A stretch of DNA of 64,000 bases from Exiguobacterium aestuarii (GTDB taxonomy: Bacteria; Bacillota; Bacilli; Exiguobacteriales; Exiguobacteriaceae). This document shows, in pieces, positions 50,596 through 60,794 of the stretch. The notes beneath the pieces are model-generated. The model had not been told where the DNA came from and did not search any database. It saw only the letters and a program-made list of their open reading frames with translations. The number at the start of each line of letters is the position of its first letter. The first letter of the stretch is position 1. The stretch is taken from the NCBI RefSeq assembly GCF_020171655.1, contig NZ_JAIVAC010000001.1:1364001-1428000 (forward strand). Direction: 5' to 3'. A program made the translations under genes and the position numbers.

Positions 50596-51936
50596 TCAGT
50601 ATCCAATATACGGGGCTGGGTCAATCGCATTCGGTTGTCCCGGTGCCCATTTTCCTCGATGTAGCTCAAAATGGAGATGCGGTCCAGTCGACCAGCCGGT
50701 GTTGCCGAGCGTCCCGACCGTCTGCCCTGCTGCGACTTGTTGACCGGCACCGACCGTGATCGCATCCAGATGGGCGTAGACCGTCGTCCAAATCTCTCCG
50801 TTCATGACGTGGGAGACGAAGACGACGTTCCCATATCCGGTCGCCGGAGCCGCCTTGATGACCACACCTGGCGCACTCGCGACGATCGGTGTCCTTGGGG
50901 CGTTAACGAGGTCAATCCCCTTATGAATCTCAGGGACACCTGTCAACGGATTGTTCCGTGGACCGAACGGGCTCGAGACGTAACCGGAAACGGGACGGAC
51001 GAATCCAGTCGAGGTGGACACGTTCGTCGGCGTTTCAGCCGGCGACGCTGGCGGTGGAGTCACTTCAGGTGCCGCGACTTCCGTCTCCGCTTCCTGCGCC
51101 TCTCTTTCGGCGCGTGCCCGTTCTTCAGCTGCGCGTGCCTCGGCTTCCCGCTTCGCACGTTCCGCCTCCTCAGCGGCTTCCCGTTCAGCTGTCGCGATTG
51201 CCTCAAGCTGTTCACTGATGATGCGGTTCTGTTCGGCCATGACGGCTTGTTCTTCGCTGCGCGTCATTTTTTCGAGTTCGAGCTGCTCGACTTGTTCGTT
51301 CAGTTCGACCAACAAATTACGTTTCTTCTCGGCCGTACGGTCAAGGTCTTGTTTCGTGATGACGAGCTCACGCTCTTTTTGTTTGATGAAGGAGAGCTGG
51401 GTACGCTGTGTCGTCTCTAACGACTCGAGACGTTCCATCTCACTCATATAATTATGTATGAGCTCCCGGTCCTGCTCAGCGATCGTGCGGGCCGTCATGA
51501 CCCGAGTCACGAAATCGCCGAAGGAACGGGACTCAAAAATGACTTGTAAATAAGAAGAATCTTCATGCACTTGTAAGACGCGAAGGCGTTCGTTCAACAG
51601 TTCCTTCTGACTTTCCAAGTATTCTTCCTGAACGGAAAGTTGTTGGCGGGTCGCCTCAAGCTCTTCACGGGCCGTATCGACCTCGTGCTGTTGAATCGCG
51701 ATTTGTTCACTCAAATCATTCAAGCGGTCATCGACGACGAGAATTTCCGTCTGCACGGCATCCCGTTCTGCCTCGGTGACCTCGAGCTCGGCATCCGTCT
51801 CGGCCTGCGCTTTTTTCGACTCCTCCAATTCATTGGACAGTCGGTCTTGTCGAGCTTTTAACGTGTCTTTCTCTGTCGCCATGACCGGCATGGCAAGTAA
51901 CGATACACACAACCCTAGCGCAAGCGAACGTTTCAT
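50596..51936 (-). CDS. Secreted M23 peptidase with coiled coil (EnvC/FtsEX-associated type)
   Basis: 446 residues. Signal peptide at the start (MKRSLALGLCVSLLAMPVMA, cleavage likely after the MA). A long coiled coil follows from about residue 23 to 275, rich in Glu, Gln, Lys and Ala (ESKKAQAETDAELEVTEAERD...). After a Pro/Thr linker the LytM domain (about 310-446) has the zinc ligands in EIHKGIDL and GPHLHFELHRG. It should cut peptidoglycan cross-bridges. It lies 24 bp after ftsX in the same operon, so it is a good candidate for activation by FtsEX. AAGGAGG precedes ATG 51936. Confidence 0.93.
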   Translation of the reverse strand: MKRSLALGLCVSLLAMPVMATEKDTLKARQDRLSNELEESKKAQAETDAELEVTEAERDAVQTEILVVDDRLNDLSEQIAIQQHEVDTAREELEATRQQLSVQEEYLESQKELLNERLRVLQVHEDSSYLQVIFESRSFGDFVTRVMTARTIAEQDRELIHNYMSEMERLESLETTQRTQLSFIKQKERELVITKQDLDRTAEKKRNLLVELNEQVEQLELEKMTRSEEQAVMAEQNRIISEQLEAIATAEREAAEEAERAKREAEARAAEERARAEREAQEAETEVAAPEVTPPPASPAETPTNVSTSTGFVRPVSGYVSSPFGPRNNPLTGVPEIHKGIDLVNAPRTPIVASAPGVVIKAAPATGYGNVVFVSHVMNGEIWTTVYAHLDAITVGAGQQVAAGQTVGTLGNTGWSTGPHLHFELHRGKWAPGQPNAIDPAPYIGY

Positions 51937-51959
51937 CCGCCAACTCCTCCTTATTTAAG

Positions 51960-52862
51960 TTAGATTTTCAAGAAGCGACCGAGCGATGTCGTCGATCCCC
52001 AAATCCCGATGAACGCACCGAGTGCAAGTAAGACGAGCGATACTTGTACCGTGAGCGTCGATGGATCAATCAACTTAAATATATCACTATTCAATTGATC
52101 AAGCGATGGTTGTAAAGCACTATATGCGACGTCATATCCGAAATAAATGACGAGAATCGGGACGAGAGCACCAAGCATACCGAGAAGCAGTCCTTCGATA
52201 AAGAACGGCCAGCGGATAAAGCTGTTCTTCGCTCCGACGAGTCGCATGATTTCAATCTCACGACGACGTGAGAAGATGGTCATCTTGATCGTATTTGAAA
52301 TCAAGAACATCGCCATCAATGTCAGTCCGACGATCAACGCGAGTCCACCGATGCGAATCCCGTTGAAGAAGGCAAACATTTTGTCGATGTAGTCTTTTCC
52401 GTACTTCACATCGTCAACATTTTCGAGTGAACTGACCGACTTGGCCACGTCCTCTAGTTCTGTCGGGTCTTGTGCTTTGACGATATAACGGGCGTGGAGC
52501 GGGTTGTCTTTCTCAACCGTTCCGTATGCCGCCGCATCGTCCCCGAGTTGGGTCTGGAACTTCTGCAATTCATCCTCTTTCGAGCTAAACGTGACCGTCG
52601 AGACGCCCGGCACCTGTTCAATGTTCTGTCCGAGTTGCTCTACCGATTTCTCATCCGCTGTCCGGGTGATGAACACTTGAATCTCGACATCGTTCTCGAC
52701 GTTGTCCGAGATCTCATTGACGTTGAACATGACGAGTGCGAAGACACCGACAAGCAACAAGGTGATTGTCACGGCACTGATCGCCGCGAACGACATCCAT
52801 CCATTACGAAGTGTTCCTTTGAACCCTTCACGCAAATGGCGCAATCCAGTCTTAAACATCAT
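51960..52862 (-). CDS. ftsX: Cell-division ABC permease FtsX
   Basis: 300 residues from ATG 52862 (GGAG at 9 nt), overlapping the end of ftsE by 11 nt. Four membrane helices: one near residue 24-46, then three in the C-terminal half (about 165-190, 215-240, 270-292), with a large extracellular domain between the first two that receives the hydrolase partner. FtsEX uses ATP binding to switch on cell-wall hydrolases. The M23 gene follows directly. Confidence 0.95.
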   Translation of the reverse strand: MMFKTGLRHLREGFKGTLRNGWMSFAAISAVTITLLLVGVFALVMFNVNEISDNVENDVEIQVFITRTADEKSVEQLGQNIEQVPGVSTVTFSSKEDELQKFQTQLGDDAAAYGTVEKDNPLHARYIVKAQDPTELEDVAKSVSSLENVDDVKYGKDYIDKMFAFFNGIRIGGLALIVGLTLMAMFLISNTIKMTIFSRRREIEIMRLVGAKNSFIRWPFFIEGLLLGMLGALVPILVIYFGYDVAYSALQPSLDQLNSDIFKLIDPSTLTVQVSLVLLALGAFIGIWGSTTSLGRFLKI

Positions 52863-53538
52863 AGCCATATGCTCCTTTCTCTTCATCGCGAACTACTTTC
52901 CCATTCTCAATCGCGATGACGCGGTGACGAATCTTATCAACGATGTCACGGTTGTGCGTCGCCATGACGATCGTCGCTCCGCGGCGGTGAATTTCTTCAA
53001 ACACTTCCATAATGCCCCATGCCGTTTCCGGGTCCAAGTTCCCTGTCGGCTCATCGGCGATGATAAGTTTTGGTTTGTTTACGATTGCCCGTGCGATTGA
53101 GACACGTTGCTGCTCTCCACCTGAGAGTTCATCTGGATAGTTGCGTGCCTTGTTTTTCAATCCGACAAGGTTCAACACATCCATGACTTGTTTACGAATC
53201 GACGTCGCGTCTGCCCCGACGACTTCTAATGCGAACGCAACGTTCTCATAGACAGTGAGTGTCGGAAGCAACTTGAAGTCTTGGAAGATGACGCCGAGTT
53301 GGCGGCGCAGCTTCGGCACGTGCCGGTCCTTCAATTTTCCGACATCTAGTCCGTCGATCAACAATTGACCGCCTGTCGGTTTCTCTTCACGATAAATCAT
53401 CTTCATGAAGGTCGACTTTCCGGCACCGGAAGGCCCGACCACATAAAGGAACTCGCCGTCGCGAATCTGTAGATCGAGGTCATCCATGGCTACGACGCCG
53501 TTTGGATATACTTTACTGACTTTTTGCATCGAGATCAT
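52852..53538 (-). CDS. ftsE: Cell-division ABC ATPase FtsE
   Basis: 228 residues. Walker A GPSGAGKS (35-42), Q-loop in IFQDFK, signature [14 protein letters not shown], Walker [15 protein letters not shown] and the switch His in VMATHNRDI are all present. It drives FtsX. AGGGAATAC precedes ATG 53538. First gene of ftsE-ftsX-M23; ctpB and minJ follow after a terminator. Confidence 0.97.
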   Translation of the reverse strand: MISMQKVSKVYPNGVVAMDDLDLQIRDGEFLYVVGPSGAGKSTFMKMIYREEKPTGGQLLIDGLDVGKLKDRHVPKLRRQLGVIFQDFKLLPTLTVYENVAFALEVVGADATSIRKQVMDVLNLVGLKNKARNYPDELSGGEQQRVSIARAIVNKPKLIIADEPTGNLDPETAWGIMEVFEEIHRRGATIVMATHNRDIVDKIRHRVIAIENGKVVRDEEKGAYGYDV

Positions 53539-53587
53539 AACGTATTCCCTACCCTTTTTTTAATATTTGTATGCATCTATGACGAAG

Positions 53588-53672
53588 TTGAATCAATTGT
53601 TTTAGTTACTGTATATTTCGCCTAGAGTCTTTTTTACAGGAAACGACTCCCGCTGTCAAGGTGTCGTTTTTT
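53588..53672 (+). promoter_or_regulatory. Candidate promoter and terminator of a short plus-strand RNA
   Basis: TTGAAT (53588-53593), 18-bp spacer, TATATT (53612-53617), then about 25 bp later a hairpin AAACGAC/GTCGTTT (53641-53669) with six T. The predicted product of about 50 nt would be antisense to the start of the ftsE leader. On the other strand TTGACA-N17-TAAAAA (53631-53659) may be the ftsE promoter. The remaining part of the 354-bp gap at 53539-53892 shows no gene. Confidence 0.35.
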
Positions 53673-53846
53673 CATATTCCCCTGGTCAAAAATTCATCTA
53701 GGGCATAGTTGAAGCGACTACAATTATATCAATCCAACTTTTAAAAGACCATTACAGGATTGTTTCAGTTCGATTGAGTTCAGTGGGAAAATGTCGCGAA
53801 GAACCTCGCTTTCTCTATATGTAAGAAAAAGTTGAAACCGCACTTC

Positions 53847-53875
53847 AAAAAGGGTGCTCTCGTAGGAACACCCTT
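53847..53875 (-). terminator. Terminator of the BCCT transporter gene
   Basis: AAGGGTG and CACCCTT flank an interrupted stem (the inner CTC/GAA pairs partly); minus-strand tail of five T, then GAAG. Confidence 0.7.
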
Positions 53876-53892
53876 CACGATATCGTCAATAA

Positions 53893-55500
53893 TTAGTCAC
53901 GTGGTTTTTCTTTCAATGCGTCAAACGGAGATTTTTTCCGCTTCCGATACTTGATATGGATCGTCGACGATTCATAATCATCGGAGGCTCGGATATCCCG
54001 ACTCGACACCCGGACGAACGACCAGGCTAGGAGGAACATGATAAAGATCAGAGGGAACCCACCGACGATACTCGCTGTCTGTAGCGTATCAAGTCCACCG
54101 AGGAACATGAGCGTGAGCGGCATGATCGCAAGTGCGAATGCCCAGAAGAGACGGTTCCAGACGATTGGCTCGTCCTCGACATGCTTCTGTGTGACCGATG
54201 CCAAAATGTAAGACGATGAATCGAACGTCGTCGCCAAGAAGATGATGGCGAGAAGCGTGAAGACGCCAACGACGACTTTCCCGAACGGCAACTGGCTGAT
54301 GATGGCGATGATGGTCGGAGCTGGACCGTTCGCCGCCATATAGCCGACGACATCGAACGTGCCACTCAAGTGGAGGTACAGCCCATAGTTCCCGAGAATC
54401 CCGAAGAACAGGATACATCCGAGCGTCCCGTACACCATCGTCCCAAAAATCATGTTCCGAATCGTCCGGCCGCGCGAGATGCGGGCGACGAACAGTCCGA
54501 CGAACGGTGCGTACACGAGCCACCATGCCCAATAGAATACGGTCCATGATTCTGGGAACCCGGTTGTCGTGAATCCACCGAAGTCACCGAACGGTTCCAT
54601 CCACGTCGCCATACGGAAGAAGTTGTCCATGACAATCCCGACTCCGTTGAATGTCGTCTCCAAAATGAACCGTGTCGGTCCAAAGATGAAGACGAACGTC
54701 AAAATCCCGAGCGCGAGCCAGATGTTCAAGTCACTCAGTACTTTGATTCCGCCCTTCAGTCCGATATATGAACTGACGGCAAAGATGACGGTACAAATCA
54801 ACATGATGACGGCTTGCATGCCGAGCGTGACCGGAATCCCAGTCAGTTCGTTGACCCCTTCGGCAATCATCGGTGTCCCGAGCGCGAGTGTCGTCCCGGC
54901 ACCGCCTAATAACCCAAAAATAAATAAGATATCAATCAATTTGCCGAGTGGTCCGTCCGCCCATTTGCCAATCACGGGACGTACCGCTTCACTGACTTTA
55001 AGTACTGACTTTTTACGGACATAGAAGAAATAGGCAATCGGTAATGCCGGTAACGTATAGATTGCCCAGGCGATTGGCCCCCAGTGGAACATCCCGTATG
55101 CCGTCGACCATTGAATCGCTTCAGGTGACTCGGGTGTCAGTCCGAACGGTGGCCCCTCATAATAGTAGACCCATTCAATGACTGACCAATAAAGAATACT
55201 CGACCCGATGCCGGCAGCAAACAACATCGCTGCCCAGGAGAACGTACTAAATTCGGGTTCTTCATCTTCACGACCTAACTTGATATGGCCATTCTTACTA
55301 AAGGCAATAAAGATCAAAAATCCGAATGCACCTAAGCCCATCGCTAAGTACAATACTCCGAAGTTAGAGGTCATGTATTCGTTCGCCGCCCCGACCCAGG
55401 CCTTACCGGTCTCCGGGAAGAAGATGAGCGGTAACGTCACCCCTAACAGTAATACAAACGAGCCGATAAAAGTCGGCCAGTCAATCAGTTTCGTCTTCAA
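53893..55500 (-). CDS. BCCT-family betaine/choline/carnitine transporter
   Basis: 535 residues with 12 membrane helices, near the family average. The signature region WSVIEWVYYYEGPPFG and the WTVFYWAWWLVYAPFVGLFVARISRGRTIR stretch, which lines the substrate site with aromatic residues, are clear. It is sodium- or proton-coupled and takes up osmoprotectants such as glycine betaine; OpuD-like, but the substrate is not decided by sequence. The start is TTG 55500 with GGAG at 9 nt and no suitable ATG. Monocistronic, placed between cccB and ftsE, where Bacillus has no such gene. Confidence 0.93.
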   Translation of the reverse strand: MKTKLIDWPTFIGSFVLLLGVTLPLIFFPETGKAWVGAANEYMTSNFGVLYLAMGLGAFGFLIFIAFSKNGHIKLGREDEEPEFSTFSWAAMLFAAGIGSSILYWSVIEWVYYYEGPPFGLTPESPEAIQWSTAYGMFHWGPIAWAIYTLPALPIAYFFYVRKKSVLKVSEAVRPVIGKWADGPLGKLIDILFIFGLLGGAGTTLALGTPMIAEGVNELTGIPVTLGMQAVIMLICTVIFAVSSYIGLKGGIKVLSDLNIWLALGILTFVFIFGPTRFILETTFNGVGIVMDNFFRMATWMEPFGDFGGFTTTGFPESWTVFYWAWWLVYAPFVGLFVARISRGRTIRNMIFGTMVYGTLGCILFFGILGNYGLYLHLSGTFDVVGYMAANGPAPTIIAIISQLPFGKVVVGVFTLLAIIFLATTFDSSSYILASVTQKHVEDEPIVWNRLFWAFALAIMPLTLMFLGGLDTLQTASIVGGFPLIFIMFLLAWSFVRVSSRDIRASDDYESSTIHIKYRKRKKSPFDALKEKPRD

Positions 55501-55572
55501 TTGTCATCACTCCATTTCCATAACATCTACTATTACCCTAACAATAATTCCCCAAGCAATAACACCCAAAAC

Positions 55573-55605
55573 AAAAAAGCACGAGGTAAATGCTCACCTC
55601 ATGCT
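55573..55605 (-). terminator. Terminator of cccB
   Basis: AAGCACGAGGT pairs with ACCTCATGCTT (one G-T pair) around an 8-nt loop; six T on the minus strand. Confidence 0.8.
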
Positions 55606-55613
55606 TAAGTGTC

Positions 55614-55949
55614 TTATTTTTTCTCAGCGAGCCAAGCGGCAACTGCCGTGATCTCTTCATCGTCTTCGAGGACGTTCGCAGGCATCGCGCCTTGACCGTT
55701 ACGAATGACGTTTTCAATCTCTTCTGCCGACAGACGAGCACCGACTTGCTCGAGTGACGGACCACTCATTCCTTCAAGGTTCGCACCGTGACATGCCGCA
55801 CAGTTTTGTGCGTATACCGCTTCCGCGTCAACCGATGCCGTGTTCGAGCCCGAATCCCCGTTGCTCGACGTGTCCTCTTCTTCGCCGCCGCCACATGCGC
55901 CGAGTGTCAGCATGGCGCCGAGGCCGATGGCCATCATCCATTTTTTCAT
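55614..55949 (-). CDS. cccB: Lipoprotein cytochrome c551
   Basis: 111 residues from ATG 55949 (AGGAGG). Lipoprotein signal peptide with lipobox LTLGAC (cleavage before Cys, about residue 19), a Ser/Gly/Asp-rich linker, and one haem c site CAACH followed by GAMPAN as the Met ligand. It is anchored outside the membrane and passes electrons in the respiratory chain. Same position as cccB in Bacillus, near prfB. Lgt needed for its lipid is encoded at 37 kb. Confidence 0.94.
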   Translation of the reverse strand: MKKWMMAIGLGAMLTLGACGGGEEEDTSSNGDSGSNTASVDAEAVYAQNCAACHGANLEGMSGPSLEQVGARLSAEEIENVIRNGQGAMPANVLEDDEEITAVAAWLAEKK

Positions 55950-56057
55950 AACCACGTTCCCCTCCTAAGTTGTAGAAATGACCTACATTTACCATTATAG
56001 CCGTTCACGTGTACTTTCTAACCTAATCTCACGAAAAGTACACAAAGATTCCACAAC

Positions 56058-56915
56058 TTACGGAACGTTGATATAGCGTTTATCCGACGTGAACCCTTGT
56101 CCGAGCACCTCGTGCGCCTCGCTGAAGACGAGGAACGCCTCCGGGTCGATCCGACGGATGATCTCTTTCAGACGGCTCACCTCGCTCTGACGGACGACGA
56201 TCATGAGCATCGGACGGTCGAGACGAGAATACGCCCCGATCGCCTGAATCTCCGTCGCGCCACGGTCGAGCTCCTCAAAGACGGCCCGGACGATGAAGTC
56301 CCGCTTCTCCGAGATGACATACGCCATCTTGTCCTGTGTGAACCCGAGCTGGACGAAGTCGATCATCTTGACCGTGATGAATAACGCGATAAGTGCATAG
56401 AGCCCGGTCGAGAACGAGAATGTGACAGCAGCGGTCAAAACGACCATACCGTCGAGGATGGCGATACAAAGATAGAGCGGGATGTGCGTGAACTTATGTA
56501 AGATCTGTGCGATTAAGTCCATCCCGCCTGTCGAGGCACGTCCTCGGAAGATGAGCCCGAGTCCGACACCGACACCGACTCCACCGAAAATGGCGGCGAG
56601 TAACGTGTCGTTCACGGCAGCTCCCGCATCGATTGCCTCATAAAAGAGGATGACACCTGGTAAAAAGATGGAGCCGACGAGCGACTTCACGCCGAAGCCG
56701 AGACCGAGGATGGCCCATCCGATGATAAGTAGCAACACGTTCGCCACGAGCTGGAACGCCCCCGGTGAGATGCCGAACAGTTCATACGTGATGACCGAGA
56801 TCCCGCTCACCCCGCCCGACGCGAGGTTGTTCGGCAATAGGAACAGACTGAAGGCCGAGGCGACGAACACCGAGCCCGTCAACAAATACAGATAGTCTTT
56901 GACGATTTGCTTCAT
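56058..56915 (-). CDS. YitT-family membrane protein (second copy, YvjA-like)
   Basis: 285 residues. Five or six membrane helices with the family GGVSGISVITYELFG and IFRGRASTGGMDLIAQILHK stretches, then the DUF2179 cytoplasmic domain (VISEKRDFIVRAVFEELDRGATEIQ...). It matches yvjA by position beside prfB and cccB. Function unknown. AAAGGAG precedes ATG 56915. Clearly related to, but not a recent copy of, the protein at 11734-12621. Confidence 0.9.
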   Translation of the reverse strand: MKQIVKDYLYLLTGSVFVASAFSLFLLPNNLASGGVSGISVITYELFGISPGAFQLVANVLLLIIGWAILGLGFGVKSLVGSIFLPGVILFYEAIDAGAAVNDTLLAAIFGGVGVGVGLGLIFRGRASTGGMDLIAQILHKFTHIPLYLCIAILDGMVVLTAAVTFSFSTGLYALIALFITVKMIDFVQLGFTQDKMAYVISEKRDFIVRAVFEELDRGATEIQAIGAYSRLDRPMLMIVVRQSEVSRLKEIIRRIDPEAFLVFSEAHEVLGQGFTSDKRYINVP

Positions 56916-56942
56916 TAAAGAAATTCTCCTTTACAGACAACA

Positions 56943-56970
56943 TGGCCCAAAGACAGGAGTCTTTGAGCCA
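56943..56970 (-). terminator. Hairpin after prfB
   Basis: TGGCCCAAAGAC and GTCTTTGAGCCA pair with one mismatch around AGGA. The tail is T-poor, so it may not stop transcription fully before the yitT gene. Confidence 0.55.
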
Positions 56971-56976
56971 CATGCA

Positions 56977-58077
56977 TCACATATTTGTTTTACGAAGGTA
57001 AGCATCGATGAACGGCATGACGTCGCCATCCATGACACCACTTGTGTTTCCGACCTCGTGGTTCGTACGGTGGTCTTTGACCATCGAATACGGGTGGAAG
57101 ACGTATGAACGGATTTGGCTACCCCAACCGATGTCCGTTTTCTCCCCACGGATCTCGTCGAGCTTACGTTGTTGCTCGTCGAGTTCGCGTTGGTACAATT
57201 TCGCTTTCAACATCTTCATCGCCGACTCACGGTTCTTGATCTGTGAACGTTCTGTCTGACATGAGACAACGACGCCTGTCGGCACGTGCGTGATCCGGAC
57301 GGCCGAGTCTGTCGTGTTGATGTGCTGTCCGCCGGCACCTGACGCGCGGTACGTGTCGATGCGGAGGTCTTCTGTCCGTACTTCGATTTCGATGTCGTCA
57401 TCGAATTCTGGCATGACGTCACATGACACGAACGACGTGTGACGACGGCCTGACGAGTCGAACGGCGAGATGCGGACCAAACGGTGAATCCCTTTCTCCG
57501 CTTTTAAGTAGCCGTACGCGTTGTGCCCGACGATGCGGAGCGTGACCGACTTGACGCCCGCTTCTTCACCAGGAAGGTAGTCGACCGTCTCGACTTTCCA
57601 GCCTTGCTTGTCTGCGAAGCGCTGATACATCCGAAGGAGCATCGATGCCCAGTCCTGTGACTCGGTACCGCCCGCACCCGGGTGTAATTCTAGAATCGCG
57701 TTGTTCGCATCGTACGGTCCGTTCAAGAGGATCTCGAGCTCGAAATCGTCGAACTCTTTCTTGAGCGATTGAATCGTCTCCGCGAGCTCTTCTTGCATCT
57801 CGGCATCCGGCTCTTCTTTGATGAGTTCGAGCGTCACTTCGCCGTCCTCATGTTGTGTCGCGAGGTCTTGATACTTATCGACCATCGCCTTGAGGCCGTT
57901 CGACTCGTCGATGACTTTTTGTGCCTTCTCTTGGTTGTCCCAAAAATCAGGGTACGTCATCTCGTTCTCGAGCTCGGCGATGCGTGCTTCCTTCTCCGTT
58001 AAGTTGAGCGAAGCTCTGTAGTTCTCGAGGCGCTTCGCCATTGCCTCAAGTTCGTTCCGAATATCTGAAATTTCCAT
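56977..58077 (-). CDS. prfB: Peptide chain release factor 2 (no frameshift site)
   Basis: 366 residues, encoded in a single uninterrupted frame. Stop-codon recognition motif SPF in [16 protein letters not shown] (RF2-type, reads UGA and UAA) and the catalytic GGQ in [18 protein letters not shown]-terminal coiled domain from residue 1. The usual RF2 autoregulation site, a slippery CUU followed by UGA near codon 25, is replaced here by CTC AAC (SLNL), so no +1 shift is needed. AAAGGTG precedes ATG 58077. Follows secA by 55 bp. Confidence 0.97.
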   Translation of the reverse strand: MEISDIRNELEAMAKRLENYRASLNLTEKEARIAELENEMTYPDFWDNQEKAQKVIDESNGLKAMVDKYQDLATQHEDGEVTLELIKEEPDAEMQEELAETIQSLKKEFDDFELEILLNGPYDANNAILELHPGAGGTESQDWASMLLRMYQRFADKQGWKVETVDYLPGEEAGVKSVTLRIVGHNAYGYLKAEKGIHRLVRISPFDSSGRRHTSFVSCDVMPEFDDDIEIEVRTEDLRIDTYRASGAGGQHINTTDSAVRITHVPTGVVVSCQTERSQIKNRESAMKMLKAKLYQRELDEQQRKLDEIRGEKTDIGWGSQIRSYVFHPYSMVKDHRTNHEVGNTSGVMDGDVMPFIDAYLRKTNM

Positions 58078-58132
58078 AGTGTTGATTCACCTTTCCGTAG
58101 GAAAGAGGCGAGCGGACCCGCCTCTTCAATAA

Positions 58133-60655
58133 TTAAGCCTGTTGTCTACCGTGACAGTTCTTGAACTTCTTACCAGACCCACACCAGCACGGATCGTTCC
58201 GGCCGATGCTGTCTTCTTTCGAACGACGGACCGGTTTCTTCTTGACCGGTGCGTCTTCCTTGCCTGAGACGGCGACTTCTTCTTCGACGACTTTCTCGCG
58301 TCGGAGGTTGTCCCCGACTTCGGCACGGAGCACGAAGCCTGTCACTTCTTCTGAGATGGCTGCGTTCATCGCATCGAACATGTTAATCCCTTCCGCCTGA
58401 TACTCGCGGAGCGGGTCATTCTGTCCGTATGCACGGAGATGAATCCCTTGACGCAACTGATCCATATGGTCGATGTGAGACATCCAGTGCGAGTCGACGG
58501 CACGGAGCACGATGATCTTCTCGAACTCGTTGAAGCGCTCAGGCGGTGCGAGTTGACGTTTCGACTCGTACTGTTCGTTCACGCGCTTCATGAGGAGTTC
58601 GATGATCTCTTCGCGTTCTTTGCCGAAGAAGTCTTTGCCTTCGACTGTACGCTCGAGCGCGAGCGTCTGGTTCGCCCAGTGCGCGAGTTCGTCGATGTTC
58701 CACTCTTCCGGCACGAGTTCGATCGGTGTGTATTGACCGACACCGAGTTCGACCGTCTGTGCCATCATCGAGCGGACGATGTCTGTGACCGACTCGTTCT
58801 CGAGGATGCTCGAGCGGTCTTTATACATGACTTTCCGTTGGTCGGCCATGACGTTATCGTAACCGAGAAGCTGTTTACGCGCATCGTAGTTGTTTCCTTC
58901 GACGCGTTTTTGAGCCGATTCGACGGCTTTCGAGACCATGCGGCTCTCAATCGGTTGCGTATCGTCCATTCCGAGACGCTCCATCATGTTCTGGAGACTG
59001 TCCGTTCCGAAGCGACGCATGAGTTCATCTTCGAGCGACAAGTAGAACTGGGATTTACCCGGGTCCCCTTGACGACCTGAACGACCACGAAGCTGGTTAT
59101 CGATCCGGCGTGACTCGTGACGCTCTGTCCCGATGATATAGAGACCACCGAGGTCGATGACACCTTCGCCGAGCTTGATGTCGGTACCACGACCGGCCAT
59201 GTTCGTCGCGATCGTGACCGAGCCTTTTTGACCGGCGTTCTCGATGATTTCCGCCTCGCGCGCGTGGTTCTTCGCGTTCAAGACGTCATGACGAATCTTC
59301 TTCTTCGTCAAGAGCTTGCTCAAGTATTCAGACGTTTCGACGGCGACCGTACCGACAAGGATCGGTTGACCTGTCGCGTGGACCGTTGCGATCTCCTCGA
59401 CGACGGCTTTAAACTTCCCTTCCATCGACTTGAAGATGAGGTCCGAACGGTCCTCACGAAGAATCGGTTTGTTCGTCGGAATCGTCACGACTTGCATGTT
59501 GTAGATGTTGCGGAACTCTTCTTCCTCTGTCTTCGCCGTACCAGTCATCCCGGCAAGCTTCTCGTACATACGGAAGTAGTTCTGATACGTGATCGTCGCG
59601 AGCGTCATCGATTCACGTTGAATCTCGACGCCTTCTTTCGCCTCGATGGCCTGGTGAAGACCTTCCGAGTAGCGACGTCCGTCCATGACACGACCGGTGA
59701 ACTGGTCGATGATCATGACTTGTCCGTCACGCACCATATAGTCGATGTCGTGATGCATGACCGCGTTCGCACGAAGAGCGAGCCCGACATGGTGGTTGAC
59801 CGCGACGTGCTCGATTGCGAACAAGTTGTCGATGCCGAAGAACTTCTCGGCGAGGTCGACCCCTTGGTCCGTCAAGAGAACCGATTTCGTCTTCACGTCG
59901 ACCGTGTAATCGTCTTCCTCTTTTAACGTACGGACGAATGCATCTGCACGCGTATAGAGTTCCGTCGATTTTTGGGCCGATCCTGAGATGATGAGCGGAG
60001 TACGCGCTTCATCGACGAGGATCGAGTCGACTTCATCGACGATTGTATAGTAGAGCTCGCGTTGCACACGGTCTTCCTTATAAAGGACCATGTTGTCACG
60101 GAGGTAGTCGAATCCGAGCTCGTTGTTCGTCGAATACGTGATATCACAGTTGTAGGCCGCCTGCTTCTCGACACGGTCCATGTTCGACACGTTGAGGCCG
60201 ACCGAGAGACCAAGTGCGAAATAGAGCGGCTCCATGAGTTCTTTATCTCGCTTCGCCAAGTATTCATTGACCGTTACGACGTGTACGCCACGGCCCGTGA
60301 GCGCGTTCAAATAGACTGGAAGTGTCGCGACGAGCGTCTTCCCTTCACCGGTTTTCATCTCGGAGATGTCACCGTTGTGGAGCACGTAACCCCCGATGAG
60401 CTGGACACGATAGTGACGCATGCCGAGCACACGCTCTGATGCCTCACGACAGACCGCGAACGCCTCTGGCAAGATATCGTCGAGCGTCTCGCCTTTCTCT
60501 AGGCGTGCACGGAACTCTTCCGTCTTCGCTTGAAGCTGTTCGTCTGACAATGCTTTGATTGGTTCGGCGAACGACTCGATCAAGTCGGCCGCTTTCTCTG
60601 CTTTTTTCAATACTCGTTTCTGTGGAGCAAATAACTCTTTCAAAAAGTTCGCCAT
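58133..60655 (-). CDS. secA: Protein translocase motor SecA
   Basis: 840 residues from ATG 60655 (GGAG at 8 nt); the longer frame to 60730 has no site. Nucleotide fold with [30 protein letters not shown], the [16 protein letters not shown] motif and the [17 protein letters not shown] helicase motif. The C-terminal zinc tail ([20 protein letters not shown]) binds SecB-like partners or the membrane. It pushes preproteins through SecYEG with SecG. The only secA in the window. Co-directional with hpf and prfB. Confidence 0.98.
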   Translation of the reverse strand: MANFLKELFAPQKRVLKKAEKAADLIESFAEPIKALSDEQLQAKTEEFRARLEKGETLDDILPEAFAVCREASERVLGMRHYRVQLIGGYVLHNGDISEMKTGEGKTLVATLPVYLNALTGRGVHVVTVNEYLAKRDKELMEPLYFALGLSVGLNVSNMDRVEKQAAYNCDITYSTNNELGFDYLRDNMVLYKEDRVQRELYYTIVDEVDSILVDEARTPLIISGSAQKSTELYTRADAFVRTLKEEDDYTVDVKTKSVLLTDQGVDLAEKFFGIDNLFAIEHVAVNHHVGLALRANAVMHHDIDYMVRDGQVMIIDQFTGRVMDGRRYSEGLHQAIEAKEGVEIQRESMTLATITYQNYFRMYEKLAGMTGTAKTEEEEFRNIYNMQVVTIPTNKPILREDRSDLIFKSMEGKFKAVVEEIATVHATGQPILVGTVAVETSEYLSKLLTKKKIRHDVLNAKNHAREAEIIENAGQKGSVTIATNMAGRGTDIKLGEGVIDLGGLYIIGTERHESRRIDNQLRGRSGRQGDPGKSQFYLSLEDELMRRFGTDSLQNMMERLGMDDTQPIESRMVSKAVESAQKRVEGNNYDARKQLLGYDNVMADQRKVMYKDRSSILENESVTDIVRSMMAQTVELGVGQYTPIELVPEEWNIDELAHWANQTLALERTVEGKDFFGKEREEIIELLMKRVNEQYESKRQLAPPERFNEFEKIIVLRAVDSHWMSHIDHMDQLRQGIHLRAYGQNDPLREYQAEGINMFDAMNAAISEEVTGFVLRAEVGDNLRREKVVEEEVAVSGKEDAPVKKKPVRRSKEDSIGRNDPCWCGSGKKFKNCHGRQQA

Positions 60656-60750
60656 ACTCATATCTCCTCTGCACTCACTAAAAAATGCATGTTTTTTCCC
60701 TAATGTACAGTTTAACCGAAGTGGTGCCACCTTTCAAGGAAAGGCAAAAC

Positions 60751-60779
60751 GAAACGACCCTCCGAAGCCGGAGGGTCGT
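60751..60779 (-). terminator. Terminator of hpf
   Basis: ACGACCCTCCG pairs perfectly with CGGAGGGTCGT around AAGC; T-rich tail on the minus strand (TTTCGTTTTG). Confidence 0.85.
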
Positions 60780-60794
60780 GTAAGGTCAAGTATA

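Noticed and set aside
50671-51420. Open plus-strand frame opposite the M23 hydrolase
   Set aside because: Antisense to a coiled coil, whose codon bias keeps the opposite frame open; Phe/Arg/Cys-rich product without family features.
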